Assembly (NCBI GenBank): GCA_022661535.1
Contig: JAKULF010000003.1
Span: forward strand, 1,550,001 to 1,614,000
Source of the DNA: Eutypa lata
Taxonomy: Eukaryota > Ascomycota > Sordariomycetes > Xylariales > Diatrypaceae
Length of the DNA stretch: 64,000 nt
Direction: 5' to 3'
The notes beneath the pieces were generated by a model. That model was not told the origin of the DNA. It searched no databases and saw only the letters and a list, made by a program, of their open reading frames with translations. This document shows, in pieces, positions 34,739 to 46,776 of the stretch. Every line of letters begins with the position of its first letter. The first letter of the stretch is position 1. Made by a program: the position numbers and the translations under genes.

Positions 34739-36372
34739 CTATCTATCTACCTCACCTACAACGAAATTGTTAGTATCTCGTTTCATATTCTGGAGTCTTG
34801 TCTGGGGACTTTTTGCTTACCGAACACCAGATCCATCGTACCGATCACCGCCACAGCATCGGCTAACAAGTGACCTCTCGAGACGTGGTCGAACCCGCCC
34901 AAGTGCGCGAAACCCGGGGCTCTGATGGAGCACCGGTACGGCCTCTCGCTTCCATCACTAACAATATACACACCCATCTCTCCCTTTGGTGCCTCGATCG
35001 CCGAGTATGTCTCGCCAGGGGGTACAGAATAACCCTTGGTGTAGAGCAAGAAGTGGTGGATTAAAGCCTCCATATTCTCCTTCATGGCCGCCCGTGGGGG
35101 TGGGGAGATCTTGTAGTCCTCAACCCGAACAGGGCCGGCTGGCATCTTGTTCAGGCACTGGTGAATGATTCTGAGAGATTGGCGGAACTCCTCCATACGG
35201 CACAGATACCGATCGTAGCAGTCACCGTTGACACCCACAGGCACATCGAATTCGACTTGATCGTACGCATCGTATGGTTGACTCTTCCGGATATCCCAAG
35301 GAATACCAGATCCTCGTAGCATAGGACCAGTGAATGATAGGTTGAGGGCTTCAGCAGCAGAAACAACACCTACACCCTTCAATCGCTGGATCCAGATACG
35401 GTTGTCCGTCAACATTTCCTCCGTTTCATCGATTCGGTCACCAAACTGGGTGGCCCATTGGTAGATGTCGTCCAAAAGGCCGACGGGGATATCTTGATGG
35501 ACACCACCAGGGCGAACATAGGCGGAATGAAGACGAGCTCCAGAGACTCGTTCGTAGAATTCCTAGACCATGTACATTAGTCGCGTTTCTTTTACATTTC
35601 GATTCAGTTCTCCATAGCATAGACTAGTAATAGGAGGGCTATAAAATCTTCTATTTCTCCCATTTGAAGTAATTTTCGTTTTTCCTTCCAGTGTGTAATG
35701 CAATCTTACCATCAGCTTTTCTCGTTCTTCGAAACCCCACAAGAAAGGTGTTAAAGCGCCGACGTCCATAGCATGTGACAAGACAGACATAAGATGGTTC
35801 AGTATTCTCGTGATCTCTCCGAACAAGGTGCGGATAAACTTGGCGCGCTCAGGAATCTCAATGTTCAGCAGCTTCTCGACACCCAGCGAGAAGCACTGCT
35901 CGTTGGTCATCATGGAGACGTAATCGAGCCGGTCGAAGTAGGGCAGGGCCTGCAGGTAGGTCTTGTACTCGATCAGCTTCTCGGTGCCACGATGGAGCAG
36001 GCCGACGTGAGGGTCGGCGCGAATGATCTCCTCGCCCTTCAACTCGAGGATCAAGCGCAGCACGCCGTGGGCGGCCGGATGCTGGGGGCCGAAGTTGACG
36101 GTGTAGTGGCGGACTTTTCGGTCCTCGACGCTCTCGTCGCGGGACTTCTGGGTGGTCCCGGGCTCGGTGCTAGGCCGGTTGACGCCGTAGGGGTCGGACG
36201 GGTGGGAGAAGTCGGAGTCGACGGGCACGAGGGTGGTGCCCTGGACGGCGGGGATCTCGTTCGCCTTCCGGCCGGGCGTCTGGGAAAAGGCGCGGATAGC
36301 GGCGGATCTCGAGGGTCGGATATATTGCAGGCGCCTGGCGCCGCAGCCAGCCATGCGATATAGCGACGCCAT
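34739..36372 (-). CDS. NADH:ubiquinone oxidoreductase 49-kDa subunit (complex I)
   Basis: Core peripheral-arm subunit (NDUFS2/NuoD family) that helps form the quinone-binding site of mitochondrial complex I. The ATG is at 36372, with an Arg/Ser-rich mitochondrial presequence ([20 protein letters not shown]). Landmarks are [78 protein letters not shown], and after one intron [20 protein letters not shown]. The next exon holds [20 protein letters not shown] and [21 protein letters not shown] last intron with GTAAGC donor leads to a tiny exon that completes VFGEVDR, the conserved C-terminus, with TAG at 34739. The product is about 475 aa, typical for the family. It is convergent with the CxC-module gene. 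Confidence 0.95.
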
Positions 36373-37662
36373 TTCCGTTCAATGTGTCGGGGGAGGGACT
36401 GGTCAATTGGGTGATGGCAGAAATGCCAGGATGTCTCGACTTCTTTTCCCGAAAAGGCGCAGATAGTGACGATTGGGTGTGGGTGTTTGGTGGAGGAAGC
36501 TACAAGCTCGGATATCGCCCGTCATCAACTATCGGCAAGACCTTTGTCCGGAAGCTAAGCTATTTCAGGTTAGTATTTTTATGTTTTAGATCTATTATGG
36601 TCAATGCTTTGGTTCCACAAATAGGGTCTTCGCCAATGGGATAGCATTGAAAAGTCAGCCAACATGATGAACTTGCATGCCTTTCGCTGTTAAAACGCAC
36701 GTCTACCTCTAAGGCTCTAAATTGCGAGCTGATAATCTGGATATGTTGTATATAATACACAGGTTATGGTCGGATGATTTTCAAAAGCCCCTTTGATTGG
36801 TGTCTGGGGATAAATAAGATACCAACAACAGGCCAGAGTACGCTGATAGTTGAACTAGCCACTCTCCAAATCTCCCTATCCCAACCTGTTAAGTACCTAA
36901 TGCCAACTAACAACTGCTTATTACTTTTCAACATCACCGCCGAATTTATATCACTAAGTAAACCATAAATAAGATAAATATCCCGTAATCATGTCTGACA
37001 CGTCACGTTCTAACTGAGAATCCCATACATGGCATAATGTAGACCTGGTACTTTGACATGTCCAGTCAGACTTTTAGCATGGTGACTGGCAGCAATCATG
37101 GCATAGATGCATAATCGATACTTATAGCTGTCCGGATGATTTGGTAGTGTAATCACCATGTATCACTATAGAAGACTCATCTTTGGTATAAGTGCGACAG
37201 ACATGAATTCAACGCCACTACGAACGAGACGTCTCGCAAGTTCAGGCCAGTAATGTGCTCTCAAAACGAGAGCGAAGCACACAGCATAACTTTGGTGATA
37301 AACCCTCTGGTCGAATCGTTATCAATTAAAACACGTAAAATTGACATCCTAAACCAGCTCCGCCAATTCTTCAACTCTAGATCGTACCTCGCTTACTACT
37401 CCACGATACGGCTTCTTCCATTACATCCCATGTTTAGTGTTGGAGGGTAGCCCTGCCAACCCTTGCGCACCAAGACTTCGGTTCCAGGCGTATTCCACTT
37501 ACCTATCATTTCGTAAAGTTTAAGGAAGGTAAACATCATTTAGCCGGCAATGTGTGAAATTCGCTTTCTTATAATCTCATGCGCCAGCCTCTCACTTCGC
37601 TGAGGGCCGGGGGTCTCGCGGAGGAAGCCGGTAGAGAAATTGCGATCTTGACGTATAATGTG
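36373..37662. other. Intergenic, no gene seen
   Basis: About 1.3 kb upstream of the complex I gene and of the secreted-protein gene. AT-rich; no supported open frame. Confidence 0.45.
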
Positions 37663-37663
37663 G

Positions 37664-37715
37664 GCCGAAGTATTCGGCTCGGAGCCGAAGCCTCACCCTC
37701 GAAGTTGTATATAAG
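37664..37715 (+). promoter_or_regulatory. Palindromic GCCGAA operator-like cluster and TATA box
   Basis: Three copies of GCCGAA in alternating orientation: 37664-37669 forward, 37673-37678 reversed, 37684-37689 forward. The last two form a palindrome of 8-bp arms around one base (TTCGGCTC-G-GAGCCGAA, 37673-37689); the first two form CCGAA-GTA-TTCGG. A TATATAAG box follows at 37708-37715, about 132 bp before the ATG at 37847. CGG-containing inverted repeats are typical targets of fungal Zn2Cys6 regulators; the binding is inferred. Confidence 0.55.
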
Positions 37716-37846
37716 AAGATAGATATAGTTGGGAGAAGAGTATTCACTCCTGCTGTCGAAGATTTCCCAACTCTCTCTTGAATCGCCAATCTCCCAAACC
37801 TAGGTCAGAATAACGTCGCCTTCTATCCCGAATCACCATACCAACC

Positions 37847-38321
37847 ATGTTCACCACCAAATTCCTCGCGCTCTTCGGTGCCGCCCTCGCGGTGGTCAAC
37901 GCAGTACCCACAAACCCGGCTCTCGGCCTCGAGCCCCGGCAAGACGGCTGCTCCAACTACGACGTGACGCTGTACGAGCTGGCGGACTGCTCCCAAGCCG
38001 GGACCAACGAGCAGCAGTGCCACGCTGGCGGCGCGGCTTGCACTTCGCAGGCGTCCTTCCCCGGCGGGTTCAACAGCATTCGCGTCAACTCTCCGAGCTG
38101 CGAGACGCATCTCTGGGATAAGGAGGACTGCGGAAGCGGGGGGCGGTATAGAGTTAGTAAGTGCAATCCCAAGATAAACAATACATTCTTCTGAAATAGT
38201 CCGATGTCTAAATACTACATACATTCTCGTCTTTCTAACCATGGGTCTTATAGTCCTGGCCGGCGCGAATGACTGCTTTAACCTGGATCGGGCTACCTAT
38301 GGCTACCAGGTAATATGCTAG
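37847..38321 (+). CDS. Small secreted cysteine-rich protein, effector-like
   Basis: Two exons, 37847-38156 and 38254-38321, joined by a GTAAGT donor, CTAAC branch site and TTATAG acceptor; total 125 aa. Residues 1-20 form a signal peptide (FLALFGAALAVVNAVP), followed by a possible Kex2-type site (EPRQ). The mature part has eight cysteines: DGCSN, ADCSQ, QQCHA, AACTS, PSCETH, EDCGS, NDCFN and a C-terminal Cys. Reading through the intron would give an odd number and lose the conserved-looking tail ANDCFNLDRATYGYQVIC. The pattern (NSIRVNSPSCETHLW, C-terminal Cys after YGYQV) recalls small secreted beta-sandwich proteins of fungi, such as crystallin-like folds, but I cannot assign a family. Secretion is clear; an effector role is inference. 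Confidence 0.75.
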
Positions 38322-39665
38322 GTTCGGCAAGAGGGGAATTCGGATGGGTAAAACTAGGCGAGGCAGCTTGGGTGGATACCTTAACTGGCTGCGTTATATA
38401 TGAGAGAAGAAAGCGACATATCCCAGATTGTACGATCTTGAATAATGTAAAATCCCGGTGTGAAACTTGAGCCATCCTCCACCGGTGGCTTGAAAGCGCG
38501 CCCTTTAATCGTAGCAAACTCCTATCGCTCCAACCGGAACCGGTAGGGGGTCATCGGTGGTACTTATTACGCAACCATATCATGAGGAATGGACATAGTA
38601 GGAAAAGGATGGTCGGTAGGGTATAGAAAAGCTAGAAGCCCACAGATTTCTTTGCGTATACTGTGACAAGGATGTGAAGGCTTGGAACTGAGGTTCTATT
38701 CAACTAATAATTTTCTTTTGTCCTAAGGTCCATGAGATCCTTCTGTCTGCCCTGCTGTCTTTTGCAGCTATCCTGCAGCCAACAACACTTGGCTCCATTC
38801 CCCGTGTATTGTGATCACTCGCGGTGGAAAGCTTGACTAGATTTCCTGTTTCACGCCAGAATGGCTCAAACTATTAGATGACTAGACCGAAGTTTAATCT
38901 CCACGAGTTATGTAGGACGACACAGGAGTACCAAGTCCCCTTAAATAGTTTAGTCACCGTTAAATGTTTTGTATCTTGGTTGCTATTGCACATGAGCTGA
39001 TTGCTGGCGAAGATGGGACGTATCTAAGAAGAATACAATCGTCTAGCCATTTATGGTGGGAAACAATTTTAGAATCCCCTTAATCGCATTAATCTTTTTT
39101 AATTTGTTTTTCCAGGCAATTCATTGTATGCTATTATGTTAGGTAGGCCCAATACTTGATATCCACAGAAATCGGTATCTCTTGCGCCATCCGATCACAT
39201 CAAATCCTTCCCTCGTCAGGTCGCCGCCAATTTAAATGATACATTTAAATGCGTAAATTCGAATAATTATTGCTTATTCAATAACCATTCACTATTATTC
39301 GGTAATTAATAAAATAAAAAGATTATTATTCCCGTTCCGTAATACCATAAAACAATGTTTTTTTTTATAAATCTTAATTATAGCCGTTTATATGAATTTG
39401 CTTGAAGCAGAAGCGTGTCAATTATTTTAGCAACGACTTAGTCGTCTATAACTGCAAATAAGGGCTCCTAACTACGATAGTATACAATTCTGGTTCTATG
39501 CGTAAAAAGGTCGAATGGTTCAACTATCCAGGTTACCATAACCGTCTATAAGATACAAGAATCAAAATACCAACCACTATGTAGTGTCTGGCTTGAAAAT
39601 ATGTACAAGAACAGGGCTCAATGCCCTCCCTATAAATGCCCTTATATCACACGTACTACCCAAGT
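38322..39665. other. Intergenic with a very AT-rich core
   Basis: About 1.3 kb. 39230-39420 is extremely AT-rich (ATTTAAAT, AATAATTATT words), compositionally unlike the flanks, as in RIP-degraded DNA. No gene seen. Confidence 0.45.
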
Positions 39666-41008
39666 CTAGGAAGCGGCAGAGGCAGATCCGACCACGGGCG
39701 TAGCTAGCGGCGTGAGCGTGATAGGGCCAGTTGCAACATTTAGGGTCTTCTTGGCTGCGATCGCTTCTGCGCCAACCGCGTGGGCTACTGTCTGGGTGTA
39801 GACGTCGGCACGTGCGGCCGCCGTAATAGCCGCTCGCTCTTCAACGGCCGTCGAAGTCATAGTGACTGTGCTGCTCGTAAGGTCATTACCACCGTCGTAT
39901 AGGCATTGCGTCAAGGTAGGCCCAGCTAGCAGCGTCGTTGATTCCGTTGGCGTAGGACCAATAACGGTCGGTCCGATGACCACACTTAGACGGGCACTAC
40001 AATTCCACGAGTCAGTAATTGTCAAAGTACCAAAGACAACTGTAGAAAGAACTTACTAGGCTCCAACGTTTAGGTTGAACTGAGCCGCAGCCTCGACAAC
40101 ACAGTCAGGGGTGTTGAAATCGAAAACAGTGACGTATTCGAGGACGTTCGCGTAAATGGCGATGACAGCACCGGAACCAATGTCAATACCGATCGCGTCA
40201 GAACTGCCTTCAATACCGGCTTGCACACGGAAACGAAGATCGGCCTTGAAAGTGGCGGTACCGGTGTCAACGGTAACAGGGAGCTGACCGCTGGTCATAC
40301 CCTCACTGATCTAGGTTAATGGGAAGTTTTCAAACAATTCGCAGCATTTACTTACAAGTTTGTATCGCCAATGTCGCCACTGAAGACACCTGCTTCAATG
40401 AAAGCTTCATCAGGCAGCTTAACCCAGAAGCCGCCTGAGACGTCCAACTGCTCCTCCAAACTGAAAACCAAGTCGATGATGAACACAACGCCGACAGTCA
40501 ACCCGGGGACACGAATACCAATGGGCGTCTGCGAAGCGAAAAGATCAATAGCAACCCACTGGGCGGCCGAGATGTTGACGGCGACGTCAACGTAGAATTC
40601 CGCATCCTTGAAGCTAAACTGCAAGGTCGGGTCGAAGAAATCCTCCCAGACTTCGACAGTCACTATACCCTGACTACGGCATTCGATGCAAGTGACTGTC
40701 AAGTCGACATATCCACTGTTGCTATCCCAACGTCTAGATAACCACTAATGTTAGAAGCAGTTCTAAGTATTTGATGTGGACATAGTTAAGCTTCCATACC
40801 CGTCGAAAAGAGTGTCATTGATCCACGACCCTGCGATATCAATCTCGGCTGTGCCCTGGGGCGCCACATCGCTCTGGGCGAGATCAAGGCCTTGTCGGAT
40901 AAGGCCAGCCGTATCAGGAGCCGCATTAGAAGCGACATGAGCTGGCATCGGGGTAGCGCTGCAAGACACGGCCGCCATGGCCATGGTGAACGCGGTTGTG
41001 AGTCTCAT
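39666..41008 (-). CDS. Secreted protein of unknown function
   Basis: Starts at the ATG at 41008 with a signal peptide (MRLTTAFTMAMAAVSCSATP). The frame continues over several exons. Exon 1 ends near DTLFDGY; exon 2 begins RRWDSNSGYVDLTVTCIECR and runs through LTVGVVFIIDLVFSLEEQLD to GDIGDTNL. Exon 3 starts near SEGMTSGQLPVTVDTGTATF and ends near AAAQFNLNVGA. Exon 4 is Thr/Ala-rich and ends VVGSASAAS at 39666. Introns are 50-70 nt with canonical ends. Alternating hydrophobic residues suggest a beta-rich body; there is no clear GPI-anchor tail. I do not recognise the family; proteins of this type are common fungal secreted hypotheticals. A TATA-like TTATATAG lies near 41160 on the coding strand. 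Confidence 0.7.
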
Positions 41009-43197
41009 CGTGAAGAGAATGCCGTGAAACAAACGATAAAATGAATGGAAAGGCTCTGATGGCCTTGAAGAGAAAGTAAAGGCTGCTTGCAACGAAGAAA
41101 GAGAACGTTGGGAATGATGCTATAGACTAAAGAGAACGAACATTGGTTGCCCGATGCCTCTATATAAGGTTGAAAACCATGTTCTCTAACTGTTACTGTA
41201 GCCGCAGCACGGGCTGCCCGATGCTATATGACCGACACCGACAGGCCATGCATCTTGCTATTATGAGAAGGTGAAAATAACATTCTATATTCAGAGTTAA
41301 AGCTGAAAATGGGGCATATGCAAAAGCACAGTTCAATATAGATCTGCGGAGATCCACTGAACAAGGTCATGGCTTGTAAAGGGTTCATTCCAAGCAAAAT
41401 CGATATTATTAGAACTAACAATATATTGTATACGGTCGGTCGGGAAAGGTAACCAGACAGTTTCTCAGCCCAACTTCCCCACGCGGAAAAGATGACGAGG
41501 CGCTGAGAGGAGCTGAAACAAGCTTAAGCATAACCTGATGTCAATCGAAGCCAGGTTTAGTAGCTTCGAAGATCGATCTACCGACTAATGGAGATTTTGT
41601 GGAGAAGTATATACCGGGTAGCCTCCGCCTTGACAATTAGGGGAGACTAGCGACCTACCATATCCGGTAGGTGGTTGGTATAAAGGAATCAATAGCTCCA
41701 CTCAGTTTGGTATGTTTTCCAAGAGCATAGTAAAATAGTAAAATAGTATCACTGACAAACAATTTTTACACGATTCAATTCGAGCCAACGTTGAAAAGTA
41801 AATTAGACGACCCAATCATATTCTACATCCATTACAATGTGCACATTCCACTTTAAGCCCTAAAATACTTGCTAGCAAAGAGGCTTTGAAGATCGTTTGA
41901 AACAAGCCCATGTCACCGATTATTGGGCAGCTACCTCTGCTCTGTCCATTTCAGGGCATAACTAACTTGAATCTACTAGCCTCTAACTTGAATCTAATAT
42001 AAGCACCGGATCGGACATACGTTTATACGTCTTACGTGCGTACTGCTTCCCCAGAATCGTGGATCTATTAATCTTATAATGCAGTTGGTTATGTTTAATA
42101 CTACAGTAAGCGTCAGCAAGTGGTGTAAAATCCACATGTCTGCCACCACGACATGAGGTATGGGGTCATTGCAGAAAAGTTAGAGGTTCAACGAAGAAGG
42201 TCGCAAGCATCAATCTATAGCTCGTGGATAGCATCTGCAAAGTCACCATGGTGGAGAGTTTCAATGGAGGGGAAGCAGTCCCTTGGTAAAATATTGAGAG
42301 AATATTTAATATTCCTATTTAGAAGAGGGGCTATCACTAATCATACCATTAGAGAGTGCTAAATAATAATAATACAAGATACCGGTAGGTTGTTTCTTTT
42401 CCAAGACAAGTACTACGAGCATATACGAGGATGGAGTAGATAAAGAGCAACCCCTAGGTCGTCTCTATTGTCGAGCTATATGGCATGGCTAGACCCACAG
42501 GTAAGGAATCGGCATCAAACATAAGCCCACTGATACTGACCATGCTATTCATTAGTCGATATTTCTTTCCTAAAGGGATGTCGTTAATATAGAAGTTGCA
42601 TTTAGCAAATCTCTACAGTATGAATCATTGTCGTTGATTCTAAAACCAACGCCTCTAATCCTTATATGGCAGCCACGCTATATATATATATATAATACTA
42701 TAATATCATTTGTCAGATATGAAGCATAATGAAGAAATATTATTAATAGCTTATCTTTTGGTGCAGTAGCGTATTCAACATCATTACATCTACTGAATTC
42801 CCACAAGTGATACAATGAACTAAACATTAAACTCTGCAAAACGCTGTTGATGCCGTACATGAATGAGAGGTAAAAACAGTCTGTTTATTTATGATTCTTC
42901 TTTCTCTAATTTCCTTCACCTATTGCTCACGAGCTACGCAATACAGGCATGATATATCACTATTGTTATCTAGGTAGACTTGTCTAGATATTGTAAAGCT
43001 AAGTATGCATACATGTTTCAGCGAAATTAGAGTCGTGGGAATTTAATAGTCACCATTATACTTTACACAGTAAATAGGAAGATTTGATAATATCTATAAC
43101 TATTAAGTTAAGCTTTCCTCAGTCTACAGTAACTCACCTACCCACCTGCCATCAAGCATTTCAATAACATACTTGCTACTAGGGAGCTACTCTTGTC
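41009..43197. other. Gene-poor region
   Basis: About 2.2 kb, AT-rich, with (TA)n at 42677-42694. A minus-strand stretch near 42150-42290 reads like broken coding sequence (CFPSIETLHHGDFADAIHEL, then stops) but cannot be assigned. No intact gene. Confidence 0.4.
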
Positions 43198-44160
43198 TCA
43201 CTTAGCCTTGATACCCCACTGTAGCATCCAGTTCTCCAACCAGCTATAGTTTAAAAGATCTGAAGGCAATCCTGGTCGGCCTTTATCGTCGTGACCACCA
43301 GCAGAAGAATCTACGTAGAATTCCACCAGCCGAATAGGGTAATTTCTCTCCATGTCCACGTCTCCGTACTCGTCGGCCTCATCTACGCTCGCCTTCAACT
43401 TCTACAGCTACTCTTCCCAGGGCACGCGCTGCACTATACCACTCTGGTATGCGGCTAGTAGGTTCATCGCTAGGTCGTCGTTCCATTATGGGCCTTAAAG
43501 ATTAACGACGTAGTACGTCTTTGTATACGACGTGAGCGCTTCTTCTCTTTCTTCGGTCAATGTCAGAAAGTCGTCCTCGTTTGAATTATGGGACGCGGAT
43601 GCAAGGATCTCGAGGAGGATCTTGGAAAACTTGGCCGCGGGCATCCAGTCGATGCGGTCCCCCGGGGGGAAGATCTTGAGTAACGCGCCGAGGTGGGCTG
43701 ACGAAAAAATGATAATATCAGAAGTTATATAGTACAATCAACTTCCTAGGAACAAAAGAACGATGTCAAGAAGAACAAGGGCTGACACGATCGTAAGTCA
43801 ACCTACCGAAGGGATATACTCATTCCTGTCCACATGTCCAGCCTCTGCTCCACAGGACCCGCCACAATTCCCAGGCGGCAACATGCGGAGCGGGAAACCT
43901 CGTCCGCTTTTTGGAGACATTCCGAGATCAACTTCGACTGGTCGAAGTCGTACACGGGGGCCTCGTGGGCCTGGCCTGGGCCTTTCCATCCGCCCACTGC
44001 CGATATGCTCAATACGAACAGTGTCGGCATCGTGTTGCGAGTCTACGGCCAAGGAGACGAGGTTCCGCATCCCAGCCACGTATGGTTCGAATGAGCAGAA
44101 GCGTCCAGTTGAAGTTTACAGGCCATTGTCAGTCTATCAATTTTCAAATTAGTATTAGGG
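43198..44160 (-). pseudogene. Decayed gene of unknown family
   Basis: On the minus strand, coding-like pieces run from about 44150 to 43198 but are broken. The first piece, from an ATG near 44130, meets an in-frame TAG before TLFVLSISAVGGWKGPGQ and APVYDFDQSKLISECLQKAD. After an apparent GTAGGT...CGTCAG intron, whose phase does not match, comes AHLGALLKIFPPGDRIDWMP through TSYTKTYYVVN. In-frame stops then separate this from WNDDLAMNLLAAYQSGIVQR and from VDEADEYGDVDMERNYPIRL...WMLQWGIKAK. Local GC is higher than in the flanks, as for former coding DNA. At least three in-frame stops argue for a pseudogene. The family is not recognised. Confidence 0.5.
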
Positions 44161-46776
44161 CGTCTTCAGATGTTCATTTTGTATACGACCTGAAAATCAA
44201 CACCTCCTACTACGTCATGTTATTCTTAACAACACAATCGACCTGATAGGTCTTATTTATCACCCGCCATGCAAGCTTTGGGACGACATTATGTAACATG
44301 TATCTAACGAACTCAAGACGATGCCGTTATGTCCCAAAGCTCCTCAGTGTCAAGGTAGTCTCCGGTATTGTCTCAGAATAGATTGTATTTAGTGATGCAA
44401 CCAACTTTGTTCAGGGGTTTTCCGGTGCCATTTTCCAATCCCCTGTGGTGGGGAGTATTGATTTCGGGGTCTCCACGTTGTGTTTTTAAATTCAATGAAA
44501 TAAGCCGATTGACCTCCTATATTGCAGACTGGAGATCCGGAGGCTTTAGCTTCGTTTACTACATCTGATGCTCATAGGTTAATATGTACTACAGTCAGCA
44601 TCTGCTACATTGTTAAACTCGGACAACAATCATATTTACTCATGCCGTTGAAGCAACTATCTACATGTAATTGCGTTACCTATATTATGACCACTATGTA
44701 CACTAGTACAAGACATAGAGCAACCTGCAGTTTGTAAAATTTGTTAGAGATAGTAATTAGACAAAGGAACTAACTAGTATGTAAATGCGTCCTGTTACTT
44801 GTTTCATACATCCTCACACTTTTCGCCCAAGCTATTAAGGGATTCACATACATTGACTATAAACTGACCGTGTTGTTTAATACTACCCCACGTCCCATCT
44901 TCATATTATATGCTGGAAGCCGAACCATAGAATTGTAGACGTCGATAATATGCTCAGTAAAGTAGGCAAATTTAAGGGGCTAATGACGTAGCAGCCGTGT
45001 TATCCTGAAGCATATCGTATTTCACCAACATCCCCTCAAAGTATAACCCGCAAAGTCGAGGTTTTAGGGGCTGTCTAGGTATTTGTTCAGCCAGATACAT
45101 CTCAAAGAAGGCAAAGCCCATATAGCATGGCGTTAGACACGATCAAGTTTACAAGCAAAATTACTAATTTACAACCCATGATCCAAGAAATCCGGGCTAA
45201 GGCATCAAGTTCGGAATAGCAGATTATAAAATGCAAGCCGGAGCAAAGATACCAGACCTAGAAAGTAAACTCCGAGCTTAGATCGTGGTAAAAAGACAAC
45301 GGGGTGTGTTCTTGAGCATCACAATATGCCACATTCCTCGGTTAAAAGTTCCTTCAAACCCATCTACACCTTGAATTTACCTCAGCAATGGTCTGTTGGC
45401 ATCAGAGAGGGTGCATAGATACGTCACGCGATCAAGAAGATCGAGGTTCATGGGACTAGAGTCGCTGAGAAGCTGTTGGGTGACCTCGTGATGGACACAC
45501 CACCTCTATCTACACAAGGTACAAGCACGTCTCAATCTAAGAGGGCTCCTTTAACGTAAGATTGGAAGCTTCATTCGTTTTCAATCACTCCTAGGCAATA
45601 TTTACACTCTGTTCCAAATCACTGAGCCAGTATGGCTAAGGGTGTTATTCGCACAACAAAAAGAATGCTGTTAATTACTTGAACACTTTTCATTTGTAGC
45701 TAGGCAAGGATTCGCAAAGGACAAAACTCGAACGTGAACATACAGGGGGCCATATCATTATTTCGAATCCGACAGCCGATGAGATGGGACGGATTAGCAG
45801 GGCAAGGATTCGTCGCACTGCATATGTATTGTACAGCCCTACCCGCAGCATCCTGGAAGATGGGTGGAAGTAAGGGGGGGTAAGACATAGTAGAGGTACA
45901 GCTGACCTCATCATATCTACATGATGGCTGCATCCATCCCAAGGACCTCGAAGTAAGCCCCAATAGAATCAGCTCCAGTCCGCCTGCAGCCCGTAATTTA
46001 GTTCTAAAACATTCGATGTCAGAGTAGTATTGAAAGCCATGCACGCATGATTCGAGCGGAGTACTAAGTGAGTTGATACAGGACTTCGGAGTCTCAGGAA
46101 TGGACTGTTGGATCAAGGTAGTACTGACTTTTAAGTTAATCATTGTGAAACTTAGCACGGGAAATAGCACTCGATTTCTAGTTGAACTTCGGTGCAAAAA
46201 TATATTGTAATCTTCGCAATGTCCTTCCTGCTTACCGATCTCTGCAGTTCAGTGCCGCGTTTTCTTGACACCATACGCACATCTTCACGACCATGACCAC
46301 CCCTCATGTTATCACCTGCAATAACTTTTCCAAGCCTTGTTGCTAATTGTCTAAATGGGAGCTACTCCCATTATGCTTGCTTGCATACTATCCCAAAGAC
46401 TGCGACTAAGACTAACTTTCTAATCGAGTTCCTACACATTTCTACGTCATAGTTTTCGTACATGATTTAACTTCTAGCATAACACCATGCCAAGTTGTTG
46501 ATATGTCCAGAAACCTTTAATCTAGGACATATACATGTAGATTAACCTGTCTGCAATTATGCCTCCTTTGATCAACTCGATCAAATCTTTTATTTAAATA
46601 TAATTTGTTCACCAAGTCTGCTTTTGCGTGTAGAGTTGCCTTGGTTCGGTAACTCTCAGTGTCCCAAATAATCTTTTACTATTATATTGAAATGTTTCAC
46701 CTTTTTTTTTATTTTTTTAAAGCGCATATACAGCACTTATATAAAACCTTCGGGGAGCTCAAAGTCCTAGATGATA
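44161..46776. other. 2.6-kb gene-poor region
   Basis: AT-rich. The longest open frame, 45700-46197 minus (165 codons), has no family likeness and atypical composition, so it is not called. Poly-T tracts at 46700-46720. No repeats recognised. Confidence 0.4.

Noticed and set aside
35794..36363. 189-codon plus-strand frame
   Set aside because: Antisense to the complex I 49-kDa subunit exon.
42153..42362. Possible coding remnant near 42.2 kb
   Set aside because: Readings on both strands are short and broken; nothing can be assigned.
45700..46197. 165-codon minus-strand frame
   Set aside because: No family likeness, no supporting neighbours and atypical composition; likely chance.
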